From Candidatus Gastranaerophilales bacterium (GTDB taxonomy: Bacteria; Cyanobacteriota; Vampirovibrionia; Gastranaerophilales; Gastranaerophilaceae): DNA of 64,000 nt. The stretch covers positions 62,001 through 126,000 of the forward strand of contig JAQUVW010000005.1 of assembly GCA_028693235.1 (NCBI GenBank). The letters run 5' to 3'. The first letter of the stretch is position 1. Every line of letters starts with the position of its first letter. Below are positions 50,431 through 58,980 of the stretch, in pieces. The notes under the pieces are model-generated. The model saw only the letters and a list, made by a program, of their open reading frames with translations, was not told the DNA's origin and did not search any database. The translations under genes were made by a program, and so were the position numbers.

Positions 50431-51117
50431 ATGCTTAATAAAAAAGATATACTTGATTTACTAAATGATGATAATAACTACGTTGATAAATTTATTTTAG
50501 ACGCTTTTATAAAAAATTGGAAAATTGAAGCCATATATGAAGATGAAAATGGGGTAGAATTTTTTGATGAGGCGGCTGTTGAAAAAATAAAAATGACATT
50601 GAGCCCGAAAAACGAAGAGCAACCTATTTATACAATAGAAGAAAAAGCTCAAACAATTGTCAATGACTGTCCTGTTGTTGACAAATCAATAGAGGAAAAT
50701 ATTGAAGTTGAGCATACTGCTCATGAGAATGTATCTCAAAGTGCTGATGATAAAGAAAAACCTCAACCGGTAGAAACTCCGGTCGAAAAAGCAGTTGTTC
50801 CGAATATTCCTGTTGCAAAAACAGTTCCTGAGTTGAAAAATTTAACCGTTGATATGACCAATCAAACCCTTAATATGCTTGCTGAAACAATTGCAAAAAA
50901 AGTTTCTGTAGATATATCTAATATGTTAAAAAATAACGAGTGGCTGGAAGAACTTGTTAATGCTGATTCCTTTAAGAAGGACAATACTGTTTTAGCTCAA
51001 AAAATAAATGAATTAATCCATGATAATAAAGTTTTGGTCAAAAAAATTCAAGATATGAAAAAAGAAAATGAGTCCTATTTGAATCTTTTCGGCAATATTT
51101 ATATTAAGAAAAAATAG
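50431..51117 (+). CDS. Uncharacterised protein with helical C-terminus
   Basis: 228 residues from the ATG at 50431; a TTG at 50380 opens the frame but no site favours it. The N-terminus (LNKKDILDLLNDDNNYVDKFILDAFIKNWKIEAIYEDENGVEFFDEAAVEKIK) is compact and might be a small winged-helix-like fold. The centre is acidic and Pro/Val-rich (linker), and the end (~150-228) is a coiled coil. Unknown role. It is 6 bases before the CCA-adding enzyme gene and likely co-transcribed with it. Confidence 0.62.
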   Translation: MLNKKDILDLLNDDNNYVDKFILDAFIKNWKIEAIYEDENGVEFFDEAAVEKIKMTLSPKNEEQPIYTIEEKAQTIVNDCPVVDKSIEENIEVEHTAHENVSQSADDKEKPQPVETPVEKAVVPNIPVAKTVPELKNLTVDMTNQTLNMLAETIAKKVSVDISNMLKNNEWLEELVNADSFKKDNTVLAQKINELIHDNKVLVKKIQDMKKENESYLNLFGNIYIKKK

Positions 51118-51122
51118 ATAAA

Positions 51123-52346
51123 ATGGTTATTCTTTTAGAAAATGAAATAGAAACACAGCTATCTGAAGACATTCAAGAGGTTATTTTGCTTACCTCGAAA
51201 GCTACTGAAGAAACCGATTATAAAACTTTTTTAATTGGCGGCGTAGTTAGGGACTTGATTTTAAATAGAGCAGTCCTTGATATAGATATTATCGTTGAAG
51301 GTGATGCAATTTGTTTTGCAGAAAGTTTGGTTAAAAGTAGCGATGCTGAAATTATTCAGGTGCAAGAAACCTTGCGAACTGCAAAAGTGTTGTTTAAAAA
51401 CGGACAAATCGTGGATTATGCCTCAACAAGAAGCGAGTATTATCCTGAGTCAGGGTGCTTGCCCGTGATAAAATCCATAGGGTGCCCATTATCAGAGGAT
51501 GTTTTGAGGCGAGATTTTACAATTAATACCTTGGCTGTTTCTTTGAATAAAGATTCTAAGTTCGAGCTTGTTGATTATTTGAATGGTTATCAAGATATTT
51601 TAGATAAAAAAATAAAAGTGCTGCACCAAAAAAGTTACGCAGATGACCCTTCAAGAATAGTCAGAGCATTGAAGTTTGCTGTAAGACTTGGCTTTGAACC
51701 AGATAATGAAACTTATAAACAACAAAAAGATTTTCTTTCAGAGATTAAATGTTTGACTTGTCCCAAGGAGAGAATTCGCTCTGAGTTTGAGCAGTTATTT
51801 AATCTGAACTCTGCTAAGGCTTACGATGAAGTTATCAAGCAAAAAATATATAAATTGCTTACGAACCATGCCAACACTGATATAACAGGGCATTTGATTG
51901 AAAAGAGAATAAGTCTTTTTAATATTAATCAAGACCAAATTTGGCTCGTATATTTGGGCTGTTTACTTCTTTATGCAGAAGATTGTGAGATAAATTCACT
52001 TAATTTATCCGGTATGGAGCTCAAAATTATTCATGAAGCCAGATTGCTATTGGAAAATAAATTTTCATCAAAAATTGATAACTATACTATTTATAAGACA
52101 TTTGCTGGCGTTGATATATTGTCATTGCTGGTTTATTACATTTTTTCAACGGATAAAAATGTTGTTTTTTATTTGAACGAGCTGAAAGATATTGCTATTG
52201 AGCTTAATGGTAAGGATTTAATTGAAATGGGAGTGGTACCATCTCCTTTGTTTAAAGAGCTTTTAGACAAAATTTTAGAGGAGAAACTCAACAATGGTCT
52301 TTCCTCTAAGAATGATGAAATAGCTTTTATAAAACAATTTTTATAA
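51123..52346 (+). CDS. CCA tRNA nucleotidyltransferase / poly(A) polymerase family
   Basis: 407 residues. FLIGGVVRDLILNRAVLDIDIIVEGDA contains the GG…RD motif and DxD metal site (DIDI). RRDFTINTLAVSL, DYLNGYQDILDKKIKVLHQKSYADDPSRIVRALKFAVRLGF and DNETY are family motifs. It adds or repairs the 3' CCA of tRNAs (or adds A). The final third has the helical tail domain. It overlaps convergent ilvN by 6 bases. Whether it adds C, A or both cannot be seen. Confidence 0.88.
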   Translation: MVILLENEIETQLSEDIQEVILLTSKATEETDYKTFLIGGVVRDLILNRAVLDIDIIVEGDAICFAESLVKSSDAEIIQVQETLRTAKVLFKNGQIVDYASTRSEYYPESGCLPVIKSIGCPLSEDVLRRDFTINTLAVSLNKDSKFELVDYLNGYQDILDKKIKVLHQKSYADDPSRIVRALKFAVRLGFEPDNETYKQQKDFLSEIKCLTCPKERIRSEFEQLFNLNSAKAYDEVIKQKIYKLLTNHANTDITGHLIEKRISLFNINQDQIWLVYLGCLLLYAEDCEINSLNLSGMELKIIHEARLLLENKFSSKIDNYTIYKTFAGVDILSLLVYYIFSTDKNVVFYLNELKDIAIELNGKDLIEMGVVPSPLFKELLDKILEEKLNNGLSSKNDEIAFIKQFL

Positions 52347-52841
52347 AGATTTTATATGGTTGAAGCTGTTTTCTCTTGAGATAGCAACTTTACCCGAGCG
52401 GACAAGCTCTCTAATCCCCAGTTGACGTAAGAGTTCAATTAATGAGCGAATTTGCCTGTTGTCGCCAATTGCTTGAAGAGTGTAGGTTTTGTGGGTTACG
52501 TCGATAATTTTTGCGTTAAAAATTTCAGCAATACGTAATATTTCAGAGCGAGTCTCATCTTTTGCACAAACTTTACATAAAATAAGCTCCCGTTCGATAG
52601 AGTCTTGCGGTTGAAGAGCCATGACTTTGATTGTGGGTATTAGTCTGTTCAATTGCTTCATAATTTGTTCAATAACTTTGTCGTCACCGCTTGTTACGAT
52701 AGTTACTCTTGAAAATTCATTTTCGATAGTTGGAGCAACGGTCAAACTTTCGATATTGTATCCTCTGCCACTAAACAAACTGCTTATTCTGGAGAGAACC
52801 CCTGCTTCATTTCTTACTAAAACTGATATTGTATGATTCAT
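52341..52841 (-). CDS. ilvN: Acetolactate synthase small (regulatory) subunit
   Basis: 166 residues, ilvN/ilvH type. An N-terminal ACT domain (~4-75, ISVLVRNEAGVLSRISSLFSGRGYNIESLTV) binds valine; the rest (ELILCKVCAKDETRSEILRIAEIFNAKIIDVTHKTYTLQAIGD) is the second domain. It feeds back-regulates IlvB in branched-chain amino acid synthesis. It is directly downstream (12 bases) of ilvB on the minus strand and ends by overlapping the CCA-adding gene. Start codon ATG with TCAATG context; GAGGAGAAATC is the ribosome binding site. Confidence 0.96.
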   Translation of the reverse strand: MNHTISVLVRNEAGVLSRISSLFSGRGYNIESLTVAPTIENEFSRVTIVTSGDDKVIEQIMKQLNRLIPTIKVMALQPQDSIERELILCKVCAKDETRSEILRIAEIFNAKIIDVTHKTYTLQAIGDNRQIRSLIELLRQLGIRELVRSGKVAISRENSFNHIKSL

Positions 52842-52853
52842 TGATTTCTCCTC

Positions 52854-54587
52854 TTAGCATTCTATGCCGTCATTGGATAACAAAACGTTATGCAAAGGTT
52901 TACCTGCAAGTACCCATGGATAAACCATTTCAAAAGGTTCTACGATAAAGTCTATAAATACTGGTCTTTTAGCCTCAATAGCTTTTTTCATGGTTGGAGC
53001 GATGTCTTCAGCTTTTTCAACTCTAAAGCCTAAAGCACCGTATGCTTCAGCCACTTTTACGTAATCAGGGCTTGTAATTTTTGTTTCAGAATAATGTTTG
53101 TTGAACAATTTTTCTTGCCATTGGCGAACCATTCCGAGGTAACCGTTATTGATGATAGCGACGATTACAGGAATATTGTATTGAACGCACGTAGCAAGCT
53201 CTTGTATGTTCATTTGGATACTTCCGTCACCTGCAATGTTTATAACGACTTTATCTTTTAATCCGATACTAGCCCCCATTGCAGCAGGGAAACCAAAGCC
53301 CATTGTGCCCAAACCGCCTGATGTAACTAATTGTCTCGGATGATTAAATTTGTATAATTGAGCGGTCCACATTTGATGTTGACCTACCTCTGTTGCGATA
53401 ATAGGGTCAAGGTCTTTCGTGCAGTTATAAATCTCTTTGATAACTGTAAGCGGATTTAATTTTTCAGAACTTACAGCAGGGAGTGCTCTTTTTTGTTTCC
53501 ACTCTTGAATTTGAGCGAACCAGGCATGTTTTACATCTGAATTAATTTCATATTCTTTTTCGTAAAATTCTTTAAGCATTGCGTCCAAAACATTTTTAGC
53601 GTCGCCTACAATTGGGATATCAACACTTACATTTTTAGAGATAGAGCAAGGGTCAATATCGACATGGATAATTTGAGCGTCTTTAGCAAAGCGTTTCAAG
53701 CAACCTGTTATTCTGTCGTTAAACCTTGTGCCTACAGCGAAAAGTACGTCACAATTGCTAACGGCATGATTTGCCCAATAGTTGCCGTGCATTCCGAGCA
53801 TGCCGAGTGACATTTCGCCATCAGCAGGGTAAGTCCCCATTCCCATAAGGGTATTTGTTACAGGGATACCAAGTGTGTTAGCAAGCTCTGTAATTTCTTT
53901 GTGAGCTCCTGACATAACAACGCCGCCACCGGATAAGATTACAGGACGTTCTGCGTTGCAAAGCATTTGGAGGGCTTTTGATATTTGTCTGGGGTGACCA
54001 TTGTAGGTCGGGTTATATCCCGGGAGTTTAATTTTTTCTACGGGAACGTATTTCCCTTTTTCAGTTAAGATATTTCCCGGTAAATCGACAACGACAGGTC
54101 CTGGTTTTCCTGTTGTAGCAATATGGAAAGCTTCTTTAACTATTCTCGGTAAATCTCTAAGGTCGCTTACCAAGTAATTATGTTTGCAGCAAGAACGAGT
54201 GATGCCGACAATGTCAGCTTCTTGAAAAGCGTCATTTCCTATTTGATTTAAGTCCACCTGACCTGTGAAAACAACGATGGGGTAGCCGTCATAGTAGGCA
54301 TTTGCGATGCCTGTAATGGCGTTACACGCCCCCGGTCCGGATGTTACAAGTGCTACTCCGGGTTTTCCCGTAACTCTTGCGTATCCTTCTGCTGCGTGGA
54401 CAGCCGCTTGCTCGTGACGAACAAGATAATGTTTAATAAAATCACAATTATACAGGGCTTCATAAATAGAGATAATTTTTCCTCCGGGGTAGCCGAAAAT
54501 TTCATCTACGCCCGCATCTTTTAAACATTCAAGGAATATTTGAGCCCCTGTCATTAAGTTTACTTTTTCTTCGGTTTGCTGTGTCAT
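52854..54587 (-). CDS. ilvB: Acetolactate synthase large subunit
   Basis: 577 residues. TPP-enzyme signatures: GYPGGKIISIYEAL, RHEQAAVHAAEGYARVTGKPGVALVTSGPG (catalytic Glu in HEQ), and the C-terminal GDGSIQMNIQELATCVQYNIPVIVAIINNGYLGMVRQWQ (TPP/Mg motif GDGS…NN). It condenses two pyruvates to acetolactate, or pyruvate and 2-ketobutyrate to acetohydroxybutyrate. Ends 12 bases before ilvN. Its upstream neighbour is metK; a hairpin terminator separates them. Confidence 0.98.
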   Translation of the reverse strand: MTQQTEEKVNLMTGAQIFLECLKDAGVDEIFGYPGGKIISIYEALYNCDFIKHYLVRHEQAAVHAAEGYARVTGKPGVALVTSGPGACNAITGIANAYYDGYPIVVFTGQVDLNQIGNDAFQEADIVGITRSCCKHNYLVSDLRDLPRIVKEAFHIATTGKPGPVVVDLPGNILTEKGKYVPVEKIKLPGYNPTYNGHPRQISKALQMLCNAERPVILSGGGVVMSGAHKEITELANTLGIPVTNTLMGMGTYPADGEMSLGMLGMHGNYWANHAVSNCDVLFAVGTRFNDRITGCLKRFAKDAQIIHVDIDPCSISKNVSVDIPIVGDAKNVLDAMLKEFYEKEYEINSDVKHAWFAQIQEWKQKRALPAVSSEKLNPLTVIKEIYNCTKDLDPIIATEVGQHQMWTAQLYKFNHPRQLVTSGGLGTMGFGFPAAMGASIGLKDKVVINIAGDGSIQMNIQELATCVQYNIPVIVAIINNGYLGMVRQWQEKLFNKHYSETKITSPDYVKVAEAYGALGFRVEKAEDIAPTMKKAIEAKRPVFIDFIVEPFEMVYPWVLAGKPLHNVLLSNDGIEC

Positions 54588-54634
54588 AATTGCTCCAGTG
54601 TAATCTTCTGTAGGAATATTAAAAAGGTTTTAGT

Positions 54635-54685
54635 AAAATGGTGGCTCAAAATATTCGAAACGAATTAAATTTTGAGCACCATTTT
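54635..54685 (-). terminator. Long hairpin terminator between metK and ilvB
   Basis: Arms AAAATGGTGGCTCAAAAT and ATTTTGAGCACCATTTT pair over about 20 bases with one bulge, with an inner ATTCG/CGAAT stem. On the minus strand the hairpin runs into TTTTAC. It ends metK; the following ilvB has its own start. Confidence 0.85.
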
Positions 54686-54698
54686 ATATATTATATAG

Positions 54699-55967
54699 TT
54701 ATTTTCCGCAACTGCAAGTTAATGCTTTTTTCAAGACATCAACTTTGTCGGTATTTTCCCACGGAACAGATATATCGGCACGTCCCATGTGACCGTAAGC
54801 TGCTAGTTTTTGGTAGAATTTACCGCCATTTTTCTTAGGTAAGTTTCTAAGGTCGAATTGGTTGATGATAGAAACAGGTCTAAGGTCAAAGTTCTTTTTG
54901 ACTAATTCCATGATTTCATCATCAGAGATTTTGCCGGTGCCGAAAGTGTCAACTAAAATTGAGACAGGTTCAGCGACGCCGATAGCGTAGCCGAGTTCTA
55001 TTTCGCACTTAGAAGCAAGACCAGCTGCGACAATATTTTTAGCAACATATCTTGAAGCGTAAGCAGCAGAGCGGTCGACTTTCGTTGGGTCTTTTCCGCT
55101 GAATGCACCGCCACCATGTCTTGAGTATCCGCCGTAGGTATCTACGATAATTTTTCTTCCTGTTAGACCTGAGTCACCTTGAGGTCCGCCGATTACGAAT
55201 CTTCCTGATGGGTTGATTAAGTATTTTGTAGTTTCATCAGGTTTAAGTTCCTCGTTAGCAAAGACAGGTTCGATAACGTATTTAATAATGTCATTTTTAA
55301 TTTGTTCTTGAACTGCTTTGTTGTCAGAAACGCCATTGATTGAAGGGGCGTGTTGAGTAGAGATAACGACAGTGTCAATTCTTACAGGTTTGTCGTTTTC
55401 GTATTCTATGGTTACTTGAGATTTGCCATCGGGTCTTAAATAGTTTAAGGTTCCGTTTTTTCTGACTTCAGCAAGTTTCAAAGCCAATCGGTGAGCTAAG
55501 CTGATAGGTAGTGGCATAAGTTCCGGAGTTTCGTCACAAGCGAAACCGAACATGATACCTTGGTCACCGGCACCGATATCGTTAGTTTCTTCATCTTTGG
55601 TGTCAGCGTTGTTATCTCTTGATTCAAAAGCTTTGTTGACGCCACCTGCGATATCTGTAGATTGTTCATCAATGCTGGTTAATACAGCACAAGTGTTGCA
55701 GTCGAAACCGCCACCGGCAGAGCCTTCATAGCCGATATCTTTAATTGTATTTCTAACTACTTGAGGAATATCAACGTAGCAATCGGCGGTAATTTCGCCG
55801 CATACGAGTACCATTCCTGTAGTTACCGTTGTTTCAGCAGCGACTCTGGATTTAGGGTATTTTGACAAGAATTCGTCAAGAATAGCATCTGAAATTTGGT
55901 CGCAAACTTTGTCCGGATGTCCTTCTGTTACAGATTCAGAAGTAAATAAGTATTTTTTAGAACTCAT
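54699..55967 (-). CDS. metK: S-adenosylmethionine synthetase MetK
   Basis: 422 residues, slightly longer than the E. coli enzyme. The conserved segments are [70 protein letters not shown] and [19 protein letters not shown]. It makes AdoMet from methionine and ATP. The upstream region has no recognisable SAM riboswitch; instead a 17-base sequence also seen before proS, then the minisatellite. The start is chosen at the ATG with GAAAGAGAAAAATG upstream. Confidence 0.98.
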   Translation of the reverse strand: MSSKKYLFTSESVTEGHPDKVCDQISDAILDEFLSKYPKSRVAAETTVTTGMVLVCGEITADCYVDIPQVVRNTIKDIGYEGSAGGGFDCNTCAVLTSIDEQSTDIAGGVNKAFESRDNNADTKDEETNDIGAGDQGIMFGFACDETPELMPLPISLAHRLALKLAEVRKNGTLNYLRPDGKSQVTIEYENDKPVRIDTVVISTQHAPSINGVSDNKAVQEQIKNDIIKYVIEPVFANEELKPDETTKYLINPSGRFVIGGPQGDSGLTGRKIIVDTYGGYSRHGGGAFSGKDPTKVDRSAAYASRYVAKNIVAAGLASKCEIELGYAIGVAEPVSILVDTFGTGKISDDEIMELVKKNFDLRPVSIINQFDLRNLPKKNGGKFYQKLAAYGHMGRADISVPWENTDKVDVLKKALTCSCGK

Positions 55968-56071
55968 TTTTCTCTTTCTTTCTAATTATTCTCCGAGTAG
56001 GTTTTTGTACATTCAGTTATTCTGTGCTGTGGTATTTGGGCTTTAGTTTTTGATTTGACATGTTAACCTGC

Positions 56072-56324
56072 ATCTGTCGCTTTTGTCTTAAGTTTGGCTG
56101 TTTTATTATGCCAACTCGCCATCTGCCGCTTTTGTTTCAGTTTGACTGTTTTATTATGCCAACTCGCCATCTGCCGCTTTTGTTTCAGTTTGGCTGTTTT
56201 ATTATGCCAACTCGCCATCTGCCGCTTTTGTCTTAAGTTTGGCTGTTTTATTATGTCAACTCGCCATCTGCCGCTTTTGTTTCAGTTTGGCTGTTTTATT
56301 ATGTCAACTCGCCATCTGCCGCTT
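56072..56324. repeat. Minisatellite, five 48/49-bp units plus a partial copy
   Basis: Units begin with ATCTGCCGCTTTTGT and end with CAACTCGCC: 56072-56120 (49 bp), 56121-56168 (48), 56169-56216 (48), 56217-56265 (49), 56266-56313 (48), then a partial one to 56324. Differences are scattered (TCTTAAG versus TTTCAG, TTTGACTG versus TTTGGCTG, ATGCC versus ATGTC). The 1-bp length difference shifts any reading frame, so it is not coding despite an open frame over it. It lies between divergently arranged metK and the rpsO terminator. Function unknown. Confidence 0.93.
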
Positions 56325-56442
56325 CGATACCTTAGCCCCCCTCGGAAGGGTGTTTCGGAAATTTGGGTTATAATTTCTTTAACACAAACTAACCTTAAGA
56401 AAATATTAATTCAAAAGCCGAATTAGGTCAAACCTTTCAATA

Positions 56443-56469
56443 AAAAACGCCCCTTTAAAGAGCGTTTTT
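56443..56469. terminator. Terminator downstream of rpsO
   Basis: AAAAACGC-CCCTTTAAAG-AGCGTTTTT, a hairpin with A- and T-tracts, about 37 bases past the rpsO stop (minus strand). One mismatch in the inner stem. It could also stop transcripts from the left. Confidence 0.85.
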
Positions 56470-56505
56470 GTTACATATTGTTTTATTATTTCAGAGTAAA
56501 TAAAA

Positions 56506-56775
56506 TTAGCCTCTGATGTTTAATTTTTTCAAGATATCTCTGTAAGAATCAAGATTTTTATTTTTTAAATATGCAAGAAGTTGTTTTCTTTGACCAACCA
56601 TCATCAAAAGCCCACGTCTTCCTTGGAAATCTTTTTGGTTAGCTTTCAAGTGTTCAGTAAGCTCGTTAATTTTTTGGCTAAGTAGAGCTATTTGAACTTC
56701 CGCACTACCTGTATCTTTGCCGTCTTTGCCGAATTTTTCTATGATTTCAGCTTTGTTTTTCAAGTTAATTGACAT
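56506..56775 (-). CDS. rpsO: 30S ribosomal protein S15
   Basis: 89 residues, exactly the usual length. KAEIIEKFGKDGKDTGSAEVQIALLSQKINELTEHLK at the start, then DFQGRRGLLMMVGQRKQLLAYLKNKNLDSYRDILKKLNIRG. It binds helix 20-22 of 16S rRNA. GGAATAAGAAATG is the start context. It often neighbours pnp, which is not here; a possible -10 box (TATAAT on the minus strand) lies at 56820-56825. Confidence 0.98.
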   Translation of the reverse strand: MSINLKNKAEIIEKFGKDGKDTGSAEVQIALLSQKINELTEHLKANQKDFQGRRGLLMMVGQRKQLLAYLKNKNLDSYRDILKKLNIRG

Positions 56776-56977
56776 TTCTTATTCCTTTTTTCTTATTATT
56801 TTATATTGGTGTGTAAACTATTATATTACAAAAGAGTTCATTACTAATAGTAGTGTAACGATAATATCACTTCAAGATTTATTTGCAAATGTTAAAAAAT
56901 ATTAGGAAAAAATTTACAAAAGGCAATTTTTAGAATTGAGCAATCTTATTTTATGGGTAAGAAAACGGAGTGTTAAA

Positions 56978-57328
56978 ATGAGCAACGTGAATTTTTGCGG
57001 AAGAGTCCCTGTGAAGATGAATCAGTATGTGAAGAACGCATCAGCAGAAAAAATTGCAGCAAATATAAATGACGCATTTCACGCAATGGGAAGCAAACAT
57101 TTACGCCCCGTTTCAGGCAAATCTTTGATGGAAATTAATACTGATTGCTTTGATAAAAAGACGCATCTTTTAACCGAACAAGGCAAAAAATGTTTTGATA
57201 AAGTAAACAAACAAATTGATGTTACAACAGATTCAACGATGGGCGATTATTACCGAGCTATGGTCGGATATATCCAAAACTTTTCTTTTGAGGGCATGGT
57301 TTCCAGATTTTTTGATACTTTCCAATAA
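56978..57328 (+). CDS. Small hypothetical protein with N-terminal FCG motif
   Basis: 116 residues from the ATG at 56978, which has ACGGAG upstream; an in-frame TTG at 56936 is unlikely. The N-terminus is MSNVNFCGRVPVKMNQYVKNAS. The middle has AANINDAFHAMGSKHLRPVSGKSLMEINTDCFDKKT and the end is aromatic-rich (YYRAMVGYIQNFSFEGMVSRFFDTF). No domain recognised. It stands alone between rpsO (divergent) and gltX. The FxG start resembles that of the 48345 gene. Confidence 0.6.
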   Translation: MSNVNFCGRVPVKMNQYVKNASAEKIAANINDAFHAMGSKHLRPVSGKSLMEINTDCFDKKTHLLTEQGKKCFDKVNKQIDVTTDSTMGDYYRAMVGYIQNFSFEGMVSRFFDTFQ

Positions 57329-57426
57329 AATTATTCTGCACACATTTTTTCTTTGAGTTAAAATAGACTTGCATAGGAGATATCCTAGTTTGCAATAGAA
57401 TTAATGAATAAGTCACGGAGAAAAAA

Positions 57427-58896
57427 ATGAGTAATATCAGAGTAAGAATTGCCCCCTCACCGAGTGGAAATTTGCATATAGGTACTGCAAGAACTGCATT
57501 GTTCAACTATTTATTTGCAAAAAAAATGGGCGGCACTTTCGTTTTGAGAATTGAAGATACTGACGCTGAAAGAACAAGCCAAGCATATATTGATAATATT
57601 TTTGATAGCTTGAAGGCATTAGGCTTGAATTGGGATGAAGGTCCTGATATTGGTGGTGAATACGGTCCTTATACTCAATCTGAAAGATTTGATATTTACC
57701 CTAAATATATCAAAAAACTTTTGGATAACGGCTTTGCTTACGAATGTTTCTGCACTCCTGAGGAATTGCAGGCTGAAAAAGAAGAAGCAACAAAAAATAA
57801 AAAACCTTATGTTTATTCAAAAAAATGTGAGAATTTGACAGAAGAAGAAAAAAATAAATTGAGAGCAGAAGGCAGAAAACCTGCGATAAGATTTTCCATT
57901 GAAAAAGCCCAAAAAGCTTTTCATGATACCAATATGTTGACTTTTGAAGATATGGTTAAAGGTCATTTGCACCAAGATACTTCTTTAATCGGCGACTTTG
58001 TAATTATGAAATCAAACGGTTCTCCGACATACAACTTTGCCGTTGTTATAGATGATATGTTGATGAAAATTTCTCATATTATTCGTGGTGAAGACCATAT
58101 TTCAAATACTTTCAAACAAATCTTGATATATGAAGCTTTGGGGGCAGAAGTTCCTGAATTTGGTCATCTTGGTATGATTCTTGCTCCGGATAGAAGCAAA
58201 CTTTCAAAACGCCACGGTGCTACTGCCGTAAGTGAATTTGTAGAAAAAGGTTATTTGACAGATGCTTTGATTAACTTTGTTGCACTTCTCGGTTGGGCAC
58301 CATCAGACGGTGAAGAAATTAAATCTGTCGATGAAATCGCAAATGATTTTAGAATCAATGAAATATCTTCTTCTAATTCAATTTTTGAATATGAAAAATT
58401 GAACTGGATGAACGGTCAATATATTAAAAAAATGGAGATTAAAAAGCTTACAGAAATGGCAAAACCCTATCTTGCTTGCTATGACTTGACTACATTAACA
58501 GAAGAACAACTTGAAAAAGTCATAGAAATTACTCGTGAGCCTATTACAATTCTTTCTGATTTGACAGATGACGTTAAATATTTCTTTGGAAAGGATGTTG
58601 AAGTAGAAGAAAAAGTTCAAATAGAGGTTTTGGATACAGAACTTTCTCAAAATGTTTTGAAAGAAGCAATGAATAGAGTTGATGAATGGGCATTTGATGA
58701 TTCTGAAAAACTTCATGAACAATTAGCTGACTTTAGAGCCTATTTCAAAGAACAACACGGAATTAAGCCAAAGCAAACAATGTGGGCTCTTAGAGCTGCT
58801 ACTACAGGTAGAACCCACGGTGCTGATATGGTTGCAACTTTCGAAATCGTTGGCAAAGACAGAATTAAACATAGAATTGAAAAAGCTATAAAATAG
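57427..58896 (+). CDS. gltX: Glutamyl-tRNA synthetase
   Basis: 489 residues, class I. PSPSGNLHIGTARTALFNYLFA has the HIGH motif (HIGT), and SKLSKRHGA is the KMSKS motif. It charges tRNA(Glu), and possibly tRNA(Gln) if GatCAB is used; no glnS is in view. The C-terminal part (~300-489) is the helical anticodon domain. The ATG at 57427 has ACGGAG upstream. A hairpin terminator follows. Confidence 0.97.
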   Translation: MSNIRVRIAPSPSGNLHIGTARTALFNYLFAKKMGGTFVLRIEDTDAERTSQAYIDNIFDSLKALGLNWDEGPDIGGEYGPYTQSERFDIYPKYIKKLLDNGFAYECFCTPEELQAEKEEATKNKKPYVYSKKCENLTEEEKNKLRAEGRKPAIRFSIEKAQKAFHDTNMLTFEDMVKGHLHQDTSLIGDFVIMKSNGSPTYNFAVVIDDMLMKISHIIRGEDHISNTFKQILIYEALGAEVPEFGHLGMILAPDRSKLSKRHGATAVSEFVEKGYLTDALINFVALLGWAPSDGEEIKSVDEIANDFRINEISSSNSIFEYEKLNWMNGQYIKKMEIKKLTEMAKPYLACYDLTTLTEEQLEKVIEITREPITILSDLTDDVKYFFGKDVEVEEKVQIEVLDTELSQNVLKEAMNRVDEWAFDDSEKLHEQLADFRAYFKEQHGIKPKQTMWALRAATTGRTHGADMVATFEIVGKDRIKHRIEKAIK

Positions 58897-58918
58897 CTTG
58901 TAAAATCATTATAATTTT

Positions 58919-58950
58919 AATGGTGACTTTCTCAACAGTCACCATTTTGT
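58919..58950 (+). terminator. Terminator of gltX
   Basis: AATGGTGACT (58919-58928), loop TTCTCAAC, AGTCACCATT (58937-58946), then TTGTTATA. A 10-bp perfect stem, 22 bases after the stop. Confidence 0.9.
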
Positions 58951-58980
58951 TATAATAAACGAAGTTGAAAAGGATAATTT

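Noticed and set aside
55968-56071. SAM riboswitch before metK
   Set aside because: The leader is short and lacks the conserved SAM-I/II/III/IV stems I know; nothing supports it.
56072-56324. CRISPR array
   Set aside because: Units are tandem and near-identical over their whole length with no variable spacers, and no cas genes are nearby.
56094-56426. Open frame across the metK-rpsO minisatellite giving a 16-residue repeated peptide
   Set aside because: Units of 48 and 49 bp alternate, so the frame changes along the array; peptide composition is not protein-like and there is no ribosome binding site.
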